DNA of 64,000 nucleotides from Clostridiales bacterium (GCA_015069615.1 SVIF01000006.1:1-64000), one strand, 5' to 3'. Shown: positions 40,207-50,322, counted from the first letter of the stretch. The notes: generated by a model from the letters alone, not told the origin. Made by a program: numbers and translations.

Positions 40207-41175
40207 ATGCGTTACGTTGAATTTGTAAAAGATCAAAATGTAAAAAACGCAAACGTTTTGTTTTTTTATGGGGAAGAATCTTTTTTCCGTGAAAACGCAG
40301 TTAAGGTTTTAAAAGAGCGTTTTTTGGCGATGGAAGGGATTGATTTTGACGTGTTTGATGCAAAATCCGTTCCTATTGAAACCGTGGCCTCTGTTTTGAA
40401 TACACCACCGTTTTTAAACACAAAAAGATTAGTTGTTTTGAAAGAATATTATCCAACTGCGAAAGAGTATGAAAAAAGCCTCATTTCGCTTTTTGCTAAA
40501 ACCGAGCAAGATTTTGCAGTTTTAGCAATTATCAATGAAAAACCTTGTGATGCAATTCTATCCGATTCCTTTTTTCTTTCGGTAGATTGCGCAAAAGAGT
40601 CAGACGCATATTTGGCTTACTACGCGCAAAAAAAATTAGAAAAACAGGGTGTTTTTCTCCCTTCGAGTGCGGCTTCCATATTGGCAGAATCTTGCGCGGG
40701 TAGTATGACTCGTCTTTCTGTTGAAATAGAAAAACTAATTGCTTTTTCGCTTGAGAAAGAAAAAATTACGAAAGAAGACGTGGAAAATTTAGTGCACCGC
40801 GATATAGAAATGCAAGTTTTTGATTTAACGGATGCACTTTCTAAAAGAAATTCGGAAAGGTCTTTGCGTATTTTAGATGTTTTGATTGCTAACAATGAAA
40901 AACCGCAAATGATTTTCGCTGCAATTTATAATGCGTTTCGGCGAATGTTGCACGTTTCCTTATCGTCAAAAACAGATGCTGAGCTAACGGCTGATTTAGG
41001 CGTGAAAAGCGCGTATGCAATTAAAAAGAGTAGGCAAGCGGCAAGTGGATTTACAAAAAAGAGTTTAAAAAAGATCTGCGATAAACTATGCGATAGCGAT
41101 CAAAAAATGAAATCCGGAGGGCTTGTGTCTGACGGCGTGTTGTATGATTGCGTATATTATATCCTTTCTACTTAA
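40207..41175 (+). CDS. holA: DNA polymerase III subunit delta
   Basis: VLFFYGEESFFRENAVKVLKERFL; DAKSVPIETVASVLNTPPFLNTKRLVVLKEYY; LIANNEKPQMIFAAIYNAFRRML. Confidence 0.9.
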   Translation: MRYVEFVKDQNVKNANVLFFYGEESFFRENAVKVLKERFLAMEGIDFDVFDAKSVPIETVASVLNTPPFLNTKRLVVLKEYYPTAKEYEKSLISLFAKTEQDFAVLAIINEKPCDAILSDSFFLSVDCAKESDAYLAYYAQKKLEKQGVFLPSSAASILAESCAGSMTRLSVEIEKLIAFSLEKEKITKEDVENLVHRDIEMQVFDLTDALSKRNSERSLRILDVLIANNEKPQMIFAAIYNAFRRMLHVSLSSKTDAELTADLGVKSAYAIKKSRQAASGFTKKSLKKICDKLCDSDQKMKSGGLVSDGVLYDCVYYILST

Positions 41176-41192
41176 ATAAGGGGGACTGGTTT

Positions 41193-41993
41193 GTGGAACA
41201 AATTAAAGAAATTTTTGCAAGTTTAACCGCGTTTGATGTGTTGGTTATCGTTCTTGCATTTTTATTGACATATGCAGTGTTTGCCTTTTTAAAGGCGAAT
41301 AACGCGCGCTTAATCGTTTGGTTTTACGCGCTTGCGCTTTCGGTTGTTTCGTGTATTCTTTTGGTGCGCGAGTTAAGTGGTGTGTGGATTTTGTTGGTTC
41401 CGGCAATTTTTATTTTGGTCATTGCCCCCGTATTTTCTTTGGAAATTAAACGCATGCTTTGGAGTGGAAAGATGATTTCCCGTAATCACGAACAAAAAAT
41501 TCACGACAAGCAAATAGAGCGGAGTGTTAACGAGATTATTCGGGCCGTTCAAAATATGTCTAAGCAAGACGTTGGTGCGTTAATTATATTAGCAACAGCG
41601 CCCGTTCCCAACTCCATTACTGAAAGTGGTACGGTAATCAATAGTGATATTACTTCGCAATTAATTGAAAGTGTGTTTTTCCCAAACACACCTTTGCATG
41701 ACGGGGCAATGATTATTCGTGGAATTACGATTGAATCTGCCGGGTGCTTTTTGCCTTTATCGCAAGAATTGAATTTACCGCAAGAACTTGGCACTCGCCA
41801 TCGCGCAGGTATTGGTATTACCGAAACGGTGGACGTAATTTCCATTATTGTTTCTGAAGAGTCGGGTATTATTTCCATGGCAAGAAAAGGGGAGTTTAAG
41901 CGGTATTTGGATACGGAATCTTTGCGGTCCCTTTTGGTTGAGTATTATCGCAATATGTATGGTAAAGGAAAGGAGAGTAAAAATGACGACTAA
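41193..41993 (+). CDS. cdaA: Diadenylate cyclase (membrane-bound, CdaA type)
   Basis: N-terminal TMs; DAC motifs LHDGAMIIRG and GTRHRAGIGITE. Confidence 0.95.
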   Translation: MEQIKEIFASLTAFDVLVIVLAFLLTYAVFAFLKANNARLIVWFYALALSVVSCILLVRELSGVWILLVPAIFILVIAPVFSLEIKRMLWSGKMISRNHEQKIHDKQIERSVNEIIRAVQNMSKQDVGALIILATAPVPNSITESGTVINSDITSQLIESVFFPNTPLHDGAMIIRGITIESAGCFLPLSQELNLPQELGTRHRAGIGITETVDVISIIVSEESGIISMARKGEFKRYLDTESLRSLLVEYYRNMYGKGKESKNDD

Positions 41994-42096
41994 AAAATTT
42001 AAAAACGTACTAAAATCCGTATTCGTTAGAAATATTGAGTTAAAATTCACGGCAATTTTGTTAACCATTTTAACCTTTATTGTGGTTAATATGTAA
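41983..42096 (+). CDS. 37-aa single-TM micro-protein in the position of cdaR/ybbR
   Basis: MTTKKFKNVLKSVFVRNIELKFTAILLTILTFIVVNM*, overlaps the cdaA stop; RBS aaaggagag; resembles the N-terminal anchor of YbbR proteins. Confidence 0.6.
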   Translation: MTTKKFKNVLKSVFVRNIELKFTAILLTILTFIVVNM

Positions 42097-42107
42097 AGGT
42101 GGGTTTT

Positions 42108-43337
42108 ATGAATAACGTTGTAAAAGTTCCTGAATTTATGTTGCCCCAAGGGGTGGATTATAAAAAATGGGCGGTTATTGCTTGTGATCAGTTTACGTCG
42201 CAACCTGACTACTGGGAAAATGTTGAACGGGAAGTTGGGGGATCTCCAAGTACTTTGCGTTTAATTTTTCCTGAGGTTTACTTAGGGAAAGAAGATGAAA
42301 AGCGCATTGAGGCAATTGGAAGGGCGGCAAACAACTATTTAGAAAGCGGTGTTTTGGGGAAAGTCACAAAAGGATTCGTTTTGATTGAACGAACTACGCC
42401 GTACGCAAAAAAGCGTCTTGGCTTACTGCTTTGTGTGGATTTGGAAGAATATTCTTACCATATTAAAGATATGGCAAGAATTCGTGCCACCGAAGCAACG
42501 ATACCCGAACGGATTCCGCCCCGCGTAATAATTCGTAAGGGGTCCCCTGTGGAATTGCCCCACATTTTACTGTTAATGGACGACGAAAAACGCACTGTGA
42601 TTGAACCTCTTTACGAAAAAAGGGCACAATTTGAAAAGTTGTATGATTTTGATCTTATGGCGGGCGGAGGGCATGTTCGAGGGTATTTAATTCCAGAAAC
42701 CGAAGACGTTTTAAGTAAGGTGTATGCTTTGATTACGCCCGAACGTATGCTAGATAAATACGGTGATGAAAGTGAATTTTTGTTTGCAGTTGGGGATGGG
42801 AACCATTCTTTGGCTACGGCAAAAACCTGTTGGGATGCAATAAAGCAAACCTTAACCGAAGAGGAACGGGCGGTTCATCCTGCGCGTTTTGCGTTGTGTG
42901 AACTTGAAAATATTTATGACGAAGGGCTTTGCTTTGAACCTATTCACCGTTTGGTGGTTGGCGTTGACGTGCAAAATTTCATCAAAGAATTTTCCGTGCA
43001 AGAATCACCTTACCGATTGGTTACGGCGCGTGAAGAGTGCTCGGTAGCGCTGGCTTCTGATTTGGCGGGTTCTATTCGCGTTTTGGATGAGAAAATTGCC
43101 GAATATATAAAAATGCACGGTGGTAAAGTGGATTACGTGCATGGCGAAGATGACGTGATTGGTTTAGCGAAAAAGGAGGGGGGTGTTGCATTCATCCTTC
43201 CCAAAATGGATAAGGCAGACTTATTTGTTGGTGTTGCCAAGCATGGAAATTTGCCTAAAAAGACCTTCTCAATGGGCGAAGCAGTTGAAAAGCGATATTA
43301 TCTTGAAACAAAAATGATTGTTTCAAGCAAAAAATAA
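42108..43337 (+). CDS. DUF1015-family protein
   Basis: VPEFMLPQGVDYKKWAVIACDQFTSQPDYWENVE; FAVGDGNHSLATAK; HGNLPKKTFSMGEA. Confidence 0.88.
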   Translation: MNNVVKVPEFMLPQGVDYKKWAVIACDQFTSQPDYWENVEREVGGSPSTLRLIFPEVYLGKEDEKRIEAIGRAANNYLESGVLGKVTKGFVLIERTTPYAKKRLGLLLCVDLEEYSYHIKDMARIRATEATIPERIPPRVIIRKGSPVELPHILLLMDDEKRTVIEPLYEKRAQFEKLYDFDLMAGGGHVRGYLIPETEDVLSKVYALITPERMLDKYGDESEFLFAVGDGNHSLATAKTCWDAIKQTLTEEERAVHPARFALCELENIYDEGLCFEPIHRLVVGVDVQNFIKEFSVQESPYRLVTAREECSVALASDLAGSIRVLDEKIAEYIKMHGGKVDYVHGEDDVIGLAKKEGGVAFILPKMDKADLFVGVAKHGNLPKKTFSMGEAVEKRYYLETKMIVSSKK

Positions 43338-43363
43338 CAAAAGACATTAAAAGGTGGCGTTTT

Positions 43364-44686
43364 ATGAAAAAATTAGTTGTTTGCAAATTTGGTGGAACTT
43401 CCATGGCGGATTCCAAAACCGTGGCGCAATGTGCTTCAATTATTAAATCGGATGAAGCAAGAAAGTTTATTGTTGTTTCCGCTCCTGGTAAAAGTATTTT
43501 TGAGCCGATGAAGGTTACGGATGCGTTAATTGCTTGCTATAAAGAAGCGAAAGAAACTGGTTCTTGTGCGAATGCTTTTCATCACGTAAGAGAACGATTT
43601 GAAAGAATGGTGCAAGAATTGGGTGTTGATTTAGATATAAAGAGCGAATTAGATGCGGTTGAAAAGGGAATTAATGAGCATACGGAAACCTTAGATTACG
43701 CGGCATCCCGTGGGGAATTCCTTTCTGCAAAATTGTTTGCTAAGGTTGTTGGGCTTCCTTTTGTTGATGCTTCGGAATTTGTGTTTTTTGATAAACATGG
43801 TAATTTTGATGCGGAATATACGAACGATAAGTGCAGGGAAGTTCTTGGGAAGTATGATGGTGCGGTAATTCCCGGTTTTTACGGTGTAAAGCGCAATGGG
43901 GAAATTACCACTTTCTCGCGCGGTGGTAGTGATATCTCTGGATCTATCGTTGCTCGTGGTGTTTCTGCGGATTTGTATGAAAACTGGACGGACGTAAACG
44001 GGTTTTTGGTGGCAGATCCCAGAATTGTGGACAACCCCCAAAAAATTGAAGAGCTTTCGTATAAAGAACTTCGCGAACTTTCGTATATGGGTGCTTCCGT
44101 TTTACATGCTGACGCTATTTTTCCTGTAAAAAAGGCAGGAATTCCCATTAATATTCGTAATACGTTTGAACCCGAAAACCCCGGTACGTTAATTGTTCCC
44201 AACAGTGAATACCATAACGGAAAGGTTGTTACGGGTATTGCTGGTAAAAAGAATTTTAGCGTTATTTTAATTGCAAAATCTATGATGAATACGCAACTTG
44301 GTTTTGCACGCCGTATTCTGTCGGTGCTGGAATACCATGAAATGCCCTACGAACACATGCCTTCGGGTATTGATACACTTTCGGTAATTTTGGATACCAC
44401 GGGAAGGAGTTCGGAGGAGTTGGAGGCAATTGTTCGTGAAATTTCTTCGGCGGTGCAGCCAGATAGCATCTCTGTGATTGATAAAATTTCGCTTGTTGCA
44501 ACCGTTGGGCATGGTATGTTTAAAAAGGTGGGAACAGCTGCTAGGTTATTTACTGCGCTTGCAAGAAACAACGTAAATATTCGCATGATTGATCAGGGTT
44601 CTTCCGAATTAAACATCATTATCGGTGTTGCGAATGACGATTACGAAACTTGTATTCGCGCAATTTATGAAGAATTCTTCCTATAA
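43364..44686 (+). CDS. lysC: Aspartate kinase
   Basis: VVCKFGGTSMADSKTV; TTFSRGGSDISGSIVA; C-terminal ACT domains (NVNIRMIDQGSSELNIIIGV). Confidence 0.95.
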   Translation: MKKLVVCKFGGTSMADSKTVAQCASIIKSDEARKFIVVSAPGKSIFEPMKVTDALIACYKEAKETGSCANAFHHVRERFERMVQELGVDLDIKSELDAVEKGINEHTETLDYAASRGEFLSAKLFAKVVGLPFVDASEFVFFDKHGNFDAEYTNDKCREVLGKYDGAVIPGFYGVKRNGEITTFSRGGSDISGSIVARGVSADLYENWTDVNGFLVADPRIVDNPQKIEELSYKELRELSYMGASVLHADAIFPVKKAGIPINIRNTFEPENPGTLIVPNSEYHNGKVVTGIAGKKNFSVILIAKSMMNTQLGFARRILSVLEYHEMPYEHMPSGIDTLSVILDTTGRSSEELEAIVREISSAVQPDSISVIDKISLVATVGHGMFKKVGTAARLFTALARNNVNIRMIDQGSSELNIIIGVANDDYETCIRAIYEEFFL

Positions 44687-44721
44687 TTTTTATTAACGTA
44701 CTATAATTTTTATTAACGAAA

Positions 44722-44765
44722 GAAAATCCCGATTGACCTAAATATGGTCAACCGGGATTTAATTT
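44722..44765. terminator. Terminator between convergent lysC and mgtE
   Basis: aaaTCCCGaTTGACCtaaatatGGTCAAcCGGGAttt. Confidence 0.85.
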
Positions 44766-44777
44766 TTTTGTTATAAT

Positions 44778-46172
44778 TTAGGCAATTCCCCCCAAAAGCT
44801 GCATTGCGATAAAGCAATAGATTAAAAGGGAAAGAACGTCAACGATTGTGGTAATAAAGGGATTTGCAACTACTGCGGGGTCTAAATGGCAAACTTTTGC
44901 AAGTAGGGGAAGGATGCAACCAACAAGCTTTGCTAAAATGATCGTTGCAAGCATGGTAAGGCAAATTACAAGGGCAATTAGCATTCCATTATCTATGGTG
45001 TGGAGTTTATCAATTAAAAGTAATTTTCCAAAACACGCAACACTGATGGTAATGCCAAGTAGTAGTGAAACGCGTAATTCCTTCCAAATTACCTTTAATG
45101 CGTCTCTAAATTCTACTTCGCCAAGGGCAATACTGCGAATAATTGTTACAGATGCTTGGCTGCCGGCGTTTCCGCCCGTTCCCATGATCATGGGGATGCA
45201 TGCGGTAAGTGTAATAGAAACGGCAAGCGTTGTTTCGTAACTGCTGATAATCATTCCGGTAAAAGTGGCGGAAATCATTAAAATTAATAGCCAGGGCACG
45301 CGATTTTTAAATAAACTCCAAATAGAAGTTTTTAAATAGGGCGTATCCGTGGGGGAGGTACCAGCAAGTTTTAGGAAGTCTTCTTCGTTTTCGTCCTGAA
45401 TAACTTCAATTGCGTCGTCGTAGGTGATAATACCTACAAGGCGCTCTTCTTGATCGAGTACCGGAAGGGCCATAAACCCGTATTTACCAAGCGTTTGGGC
45501 GGCTTCTTCTTTATCAGTAAGCGTGTTTACGGAAACAACGTTTGTTTCCATTAGGTCTGAAATTAGGGTGTTTTGGTCTGCAAGAAGAAGGTTTTTGACT
45601 GTGCAAAGTCCTAAAAGTTTGCTGCCGCTATCAACAACGTAGCAGTTGTAGATGGTTTCTTTATCAATGCCTACTTTTCTAATACGGGCAAATGCCTCTG
45701 CTACCGTCATGGTTTCCCGAAGACTAACGTACTCAATGGTCATAACGCTTCCTGCGCTATCATCGGGATATTTCAAAATTTTATTGATCATAATCCTCAT
45801 TTCGGGGGAGGATTGGCGCATAATTCTGCGAACTACGTTGGCGGGCATCTCTTCAATGATGTCAACCGTATCGTCTAAGAAGATGTTTTGTAACACTTCT
45901 TCTAATTCTTTATCGCTAAATGCTTGAATTAGTAGTTCTTGCGTGTCGCTATCCATTTCAACGAAAACGTCTGCGGCCAGTTCTTTGGATAGTAGGCGGA
46001 AGGCAATTAAAAAGTCTTCTTTATTTACGTCATGTTGAATTTCGTGTAAAAGCTCTGCAAGGTCGGGTGGTAGTAGTTCGGATAGCGTTTCTTTGATTGT
46101 TTGATATTTTTTTGCAACGATTAGTTCGGTAATTTGTTCAACCAAATTTTCTTTTTCTTCTAAAAATTCCAT
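44778..46172 (-). CDS. mgtE: Magnesium transporter MgtE
   Basis: N-domain, CBS pair, C-terminal TM domain with MGTGGNAGSQASVTIIRSIALGE. Confidence 0.96.
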   Translation of the reverse strand: MEFLEEKENLVEQITELIVAKKYQTIKETLSELLPPDLAELLHEIQHDVNKEDFLIAFRLLSKELAADVFVEMDSDTQELLIQAFSDKELEEVLQNIFLDDTVDIIEEMPANVVRRIMRQSSPEMRIMINKILKYPDDSAGSVMTIEYVSLRETMTVAEAFARIRKVGIDKETIYNCYVVDSGSKLLGLCTVKNLLLADQNTLISDLMETNVVSVNTLTDKEEAAQTLGKYGFMALPVLDQEERLVGIITYDDAIEVIQDENEEDFLKLAGTSPTDTPYLKTSIWSLFKNRVPWLLILMISATFTGMIISSYETTLAVSITLTACIPMIMGTGGNAGSQASVTIIRSIALGEVEFRDALKVIWKELRVSLLLGITISVACFGKLLLIDKLHTIDNGMLIALVICLTMLATIILAKLVGCILPLLAKVCHLDPAVVANPFITTIVDVLSLLIYCFIAMQLLGGIA

Positions 46173-46245
46173 TGTTTCGGCCTCCTATCTTGTTTTTTTG
46201 GGGAAGGCCCGCGCGCTAAATTTTGTGGGAAACGTAATAATCCGA

Positions 46246-46320
46246 TTAGTGGATAATGCGCTTCCCGGTGCTTCGGTGCGGCGAGCTGGTGTTTTTTAAA
46301 TTATTACTGCCTTCTTCCAT
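46246..46320 (-). CDS. 24-aa ORF between M-box terminator and mgtE (possible leader peptide)
   Basis: MEEGSNNLKNTSSPHRSTGKRIIH*, preceded on - strand by AAAAAAGGAGATGCGTTTTC. Confidence 0.4.
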   Translation of the reverse strand: MEEGSNNLKNTSSPHRSTGKRIIH

Positions 46321-46351
46321 GAAAACGCATCTCCTTTTTTGTATTTTATAA

Positions 46352-46384
46352 AGAAAACCCTGCCAAATTGCTCGGCAGGGAAAA
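46352..46384 (-). terminator. Intrinsic terminator of the M-box expression platform
   Basis: - strand CCCTGCCGAGCAATTTGGCAGGGttttcttt. Confidence 0.8.
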
Positions 46385-46399
46385 ATACGCGCGTATAAT

Positions 46400-46548
46400 A
46401 CCATCCGAGCTTTAGCTTCGCCGGGCGGTGTAGTTGCGTTAAACAGGGCCTTGAATCGACCGAGTCTGTTGACCGTAATAAGCGTGTCTCCACAATTATT
46501 CGGCAGCAACCCATATCCCGAGCGGTAGCCTTACCTACTGGAATTATT
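46400..46548 (-). promoter_or_regulatory. M-box (ykoK) Mg2+ riboswitch aptamer
   Basis: - strand: CCAGTAGGTAAGGCTACCGCTCGGGATATGGGTTGCTGCCGAATAATTGTGGAGACACGCTTATTACGGTCAACAGACTCGG...AGCTAAAGCTCGGATGG; M-box blocks GTAGGTnAGGCTACC, GCTGCC, GGTCAACAG, CTAAAGCTC upstream of mgtE. Confidence 0.9.
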
Positions 46549-46561
46549 CTTCACGTATCCT

Positions 46562-46590
46562 ATTATAATCCGTTTCGTAGAGTTTGTCAA
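46562..46590 (-). promoter_or_regulatory. Consensus promoter driving M-box-mgtE
   Basis: - strand TTGACA-17 nt-TATAAT. Confidence 0.85.
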
Positions 46591-46639
46591 CGAAAAAAGA
46601 ATTTTTTTTCTAATAACAGCGTTTTTTTTCGTAAAAAAA

Positions 46640-48859
46640 TTAAAAGATGTAAGGGATTGTGATTTTGTTTGAATAAACTGCCGTGTTATTTGTCTGGTTC
46701 TTATTGTCTTGGGTATTTTTCTGTATAAAATACCGATAAGTTTTGCCTGGGGTTACGTTCTTGTCTGTAAAGGTGAAATTCTCCGTTTTTTCAAGGTGGC
46801 ACAGCTGTGTTGTTTTGGGGGGAGTGTTTTGTGCTATTTCTTCTCTAGATAGGGTAAAATTCCCGCTTTCTTTTACACATAGTACTATGCAAACATTGAA
46901 ATTATCAATTTTCACCCCTAAAAACGCTGCTTTTACCCCTTTTTTATCTTCCTTGTATTCGGCAGGAATGCGATTTTTCTTATAATAGCTGAACAACTTA
47001 TTGCTTTCAGTGTCCGTTTCGTTTATTGCAAATTCCTTTAGGTCGTTTTCATAACTGTATTTATGAAGGGCAATTTTTTCTATCCCGTCGGGCGGTTTTT
47101 GTAAGCCTTCCACGTTTCTTATTTTAGGTAGCTCTTGCCAAATTTCCATTGAAAGGGTAGCGGGAAGGTTCCCCCCCGAAACGGAATTGTCCATTTCGCC
47201 TTCTACTGATCCAAACCACACGCCTAAAACGTATTTTTCTGTGTAAGATATGGTATACGCGTCTGTATTTCCGGTTTCCGTTCCCACGGTTCCCGTTTTT
47301 GCTGCTGTTTCAAAGGGTAGATAGGATAACTTTTTTGCGGTACCGCTTTTTACGCTTTCTTTTAGCATATCTGTAAGCAAAAAGGTGGTTTCTTCGCTAA
47401 AGACACGTGTTTTTGTACTGTTTTTTATATAAATAGGCGTTGAATCAGCAAGAATTTTTTGCACAAACGTGCATTTTTCGTGCTCACCACCTTTCGCAAT
47501 TGTTCCATACGCGTTTGTGATATCCATTAATGAAATACCATTTTGTGTTGCGCCCAACGCCAGGGGGAGGGAGTTGTCCTTTTCGGTCATAGAAAATCCA
47601 AGGCTTTGTAAAGTATTCCTTGCGATTTTTACGCCGATTCCGTCTAAAATTTTAACAGCTGGAACGTTTAAGCTGTGCGCTAATGCATATTTTGCGCTTA
47701 CGTACCCGTGATATCGGTTTTTGTAGTTGTGTGGAGTGTATCCGGAATAAGAAATTGGTTTGTCTAAAATTAAGGTGGATTCGTCTATATAGTCTTGTTC
47801 TATTGCGGGACCGTAAACGGCTAAAGGTTTTAACGTGGAACCGCTTTGGCGGTATGCAATTCCGGTTGTGGATCGGAAAGCGGATACCAAATTAAGCTCA
47901 TTATTTACTAAAATGGATGTAAAATTTGCATTTTTTGGCATGGAAAAGGTAAGTTCGTCTAATATCTTTTGTGCGCCAGTGTCTAACCCGGTATAAATGG
48001 TGATGGTGTTTCCGTAAGAAAACAAAGGAAAGGGAAGTGCCTTTTCTACTTCGTTCATCACTTCTTTTAAATAATCCTTTGCATATGTTTTGCTTTCATA
48101 TATAACCTTTAAAGGTTCCTTTTTTGATGTTAAATATGTTTTTTCGTCTATATATCCTTGTGTGTACATTGTTTTTAACACCAAATTTCTTCTTTCTTTG
48201 CAACGTTCTATATTAGTGATTGGGGAATAGTGGCTAGGTGCTTTTACAATTGCTGCAAGGGTTGCACATTCTGCAACGGACAATTCCATCGGTTCTTTTG
48301 CAAAATACCGGCGACTTGCCGTTTTTACTCCATAGCAATTTTCCCCAAAATAAATATGGTTTAGATACATGGTTAATATTTCATTTTTGCTGTACTTTTT
48401 TTCAACTAAAAGTGCAAGTTTTATTTCTGACAACTTACGTTTCATTGTTTTTTTGCTATTTAAATGTGTGTTTTTAATTAATTGTTGCGTAATTGTGGAA
48501 GCCCCCTCCTTATACGCTCCGCTCTTTATATTCTTAAATAAAGCGCCTACAATTCTTTTTGTGTCAATACCGTTATGCGAGTAAAAACGCTTGTCTTCAA
48601 TAGCCACAAATGCATTTTTTAAAGTAATGGGAATTTCATTTTCTGAAATTTTTTCGTGGACGTTTAAAAAGGAAGAATCAATTTCTTTGCCAAAGGCATC
48701 GCAAAATACGATTTTTTGTGTGGATAACTGTAATTTTTCGATAGAAAGTTTGGCGTCTTTGGTTAAATGATAGCAGTATATTCCGATACCTAAAGTTAAA
48801 ATTAGTAATATTAAAAAGGAAAATATTGCCAGTTTTGTTATAATCTTTATAAATTTCAT
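46640..48859 (-). CDS. Class A penicillin-binding protein (transglycosylase/transpeptidase)
   Basis: GT51 motifs VAIEDKRFYSHNGID, GASTITQQLIKN; transpeptidase SGSTLKPL, AKTGTVG. Confidence 0.95.
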   Translation of the reverse strand: MKFIKIITKLAIFSFLILLILTLGIGIYCYHLTKDAKLSIEKLQLSTQKIVFCDAFGKEIDSSFLNVHEKISENEIPITLKNAFVAIEDKRFYSHNGIDTKRIVGALFKNIKSGAYKEGASTITQQLIKNTHLNSKKTMKRKLSEIKLALLVEKKYSKNEILTMYLNHIYFGENCYGVKTASRRYFAKEPMELSVAECATLAAIVKAPSHYSPITNIERCKERRNLVLKTMYTQGYIDEKTYLTSKKEPLKVIYESKTYAKDYLKEVMNEVEKALPFPLFSYGNTITIYTGLDTGAQKILDELTFSMPKNANFTSILVNNELNLVSAFRSTTGIAYRQSGSTLKPLAVYGPAIEQDYIDESTLILDKPISYSGYTPHNYKNRYHGYVSAKYALAHSLNVPAVKILDGIGVKIARNTLQSLGFSMTEKDNSLPLALGATQNGISLMDITNAYGTIAKGGEHEKCTFVQKILADSTPIYIKNSTKTRVFSEETTFLLTDMLKESVKSGTAKKLSYLPFETAAKTGTVGTETGNTDAYTISYTEKYVLGVWFGSVEGEMDNSVSGGNLPATLSMEIWQELPKIRNVEGLQKPPDGIEKIALHKYSYENDLKEFAINETDTESNKLFSYYKKNRIPAEYKEDKKGVKAAFLGVKIDNFNVCIVLCVKESGNFTLSREEIAQNTPPKTTQLCHLEKTENFTFTDKNVTPGKTYRYFIQKNTQDNKNQTNNTAVYSNKITIPYIF

Positions 48860-48966
48860 TTTTTTTACCGTTTATAAATAGTATTTATAAAAAATTCGGC
48901 ATTATACTTGCAAAACTGCCGAAAAAACTGTATAATAGTGTTGAAGTTTAAATGGGGAAGTATACA

Positions 48967-50322
48967 ATGGCAACACAAAAAACCTATCATATTGTTACAT
49001 ATGGTTGTCAAATGAATATCCATGAATCCGAAAAACTTGCAGGGATAGCGGAAAAACTGGGTTTTATTCACACCGAAACTGTAGAAAATGCGGATTTAGT
49101 GGTTTTTAATACCTGTTGTATTCGCGAAAATGCCGAGCATCGCGCAGCAGGGAATATCGGCGCGTTAAAACAAATTAAGCGTAAAAATAAGAATATGATT
49201 ATAGCCGTTTGCGGTTGTTTAACGCAACAAAAGGGCACGGCTGAAGATTTCGCAAAAAAATTTCCGTTTGTTGATATTTTCTTTGGCACGCATAACGTTG
49301 AAGAATTTGAAACTTTGTTGTTGAACCGTCTCAATGGAAAAAAACGGCAAATTTCCCTTTGGGAAAAGGAAGGAAATGTAAACGAAACGCTACCCAAAAA
49401 ACGTACCAGTTATCCTAACGCGTGGGTAAACGTGATGTACGGGTGCAATAATTTTTGTACCTATTGTATCGTTCCTTACGTTCGGGGTAGGGAGCGTAGC
49501 AGAAAAATGCAGGACGTTGTGAATGAAGTCCGCGGGCTTGTGTTAGAAGGGTATAAAGAAATTACATTACTTGGGCAAAACGTAAACTCATATGGTAAGG
49601 ATTTGGGTGATGATACCAATTTTGCATCTTTAATTCGTGCTTTGGGTGAAATTAAGGGTGATTACTGGATTCGTTTTATGACCAGCCACCCCAAGGATTT
49701 ATCCGAAGATTTGGTGATAGCAATGAAGGAAAACCCTCACGTTTGTCATTCGCTTCACCTTCCCGTACAGGCTGGTTCAAATGCGGTTTTACACGCAATG
49801 AATCGTAAATATACGGCAGAAGACTACTTAAATAAAATTCAAATGCTAAGAAAGCATATACCCGATTGTTCGGTTACTTCGGACTTAATGGTTGGATTTC
49901 CCGGTGAAACAGAAGAGGATTTTGTGGATACAATGAAACTTGTTTCTTCCGTCCGCTACCTTAATGCCTTTACCTTTGTATACAGTAGAAGAAAGGGAAC
50001 GGTTGCAGATAAAATGGACTGTCAAGTGCCCGAAGAAACAAAAAAAGACCGTATTATGCGTCTAATTTCTTTGCAAAACGATATTACGCGCGAAATTAGT
50101 GCGGAATATCAAGGTAAGGAAACCGTAATTCTTTGCGAAGATTACGATGAGAAAAAACAGTTATACTTGGGTAGAAATCAATATGGACTTATGGTTTATT
50201 TTGCTTGGAGGCAAGAATCCATACCTGTTGGTAAATTTTTAAGAGTAAAAATTACCGAAGTGGGGGGAATTTCCCTTTACGGTGAAGTTTTGGAGGAAAC
50301 ACAATGGCTCTCTCACCAATGA
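48967..50322 (+). CDS. miaB: tRNA-2-methylthio-N6-dimethylallyladenosine synthase
   Basis: YGCQMNIHESEKLAGI; radical-SAM CNNFCTYCIVPYVRGRERSR; C-terminal TRAM. Confidence 0.96.
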   Translation: MATQKTYHIVTYGCQMNIHESEKLAGIAEKLGFIHTETVENADLVVFNTCCIRENAEHRAAGNIGALKQIKRKNKNMIIAVCGCLTQQKGTAEDFAKKFPFVDIFFGTHNVEEFETLLLNRLNGKKRQISLWEKEGNVNETLPKKRTSYPNAWVNVMYGCNNFCTYCIVPYVRGRERSRKMQDVVNEVRGLVLEGYKEITLLGQNVNSYGKDLGDDTNFASLIRALGEIKGDYWIRFMTSHPKDLSEDLVIAMKENPHVCHSLHLPVQAGSNAVLHAMNRKYTAEDYLNKIQMLRKHIPDCSVTSDLMVGFPGETEEDFVDTMKLVSSVRYLNAFTFVYSRRKGTVADKMDCQVPEETKKDRIMRLISLQNDITREISAEYQGKETVILCEDYDEKKQLYLGRNQYGLMVYFAWRQESIPVGKFLRVKITEVGGISLYGEVLEETQWLSHQ

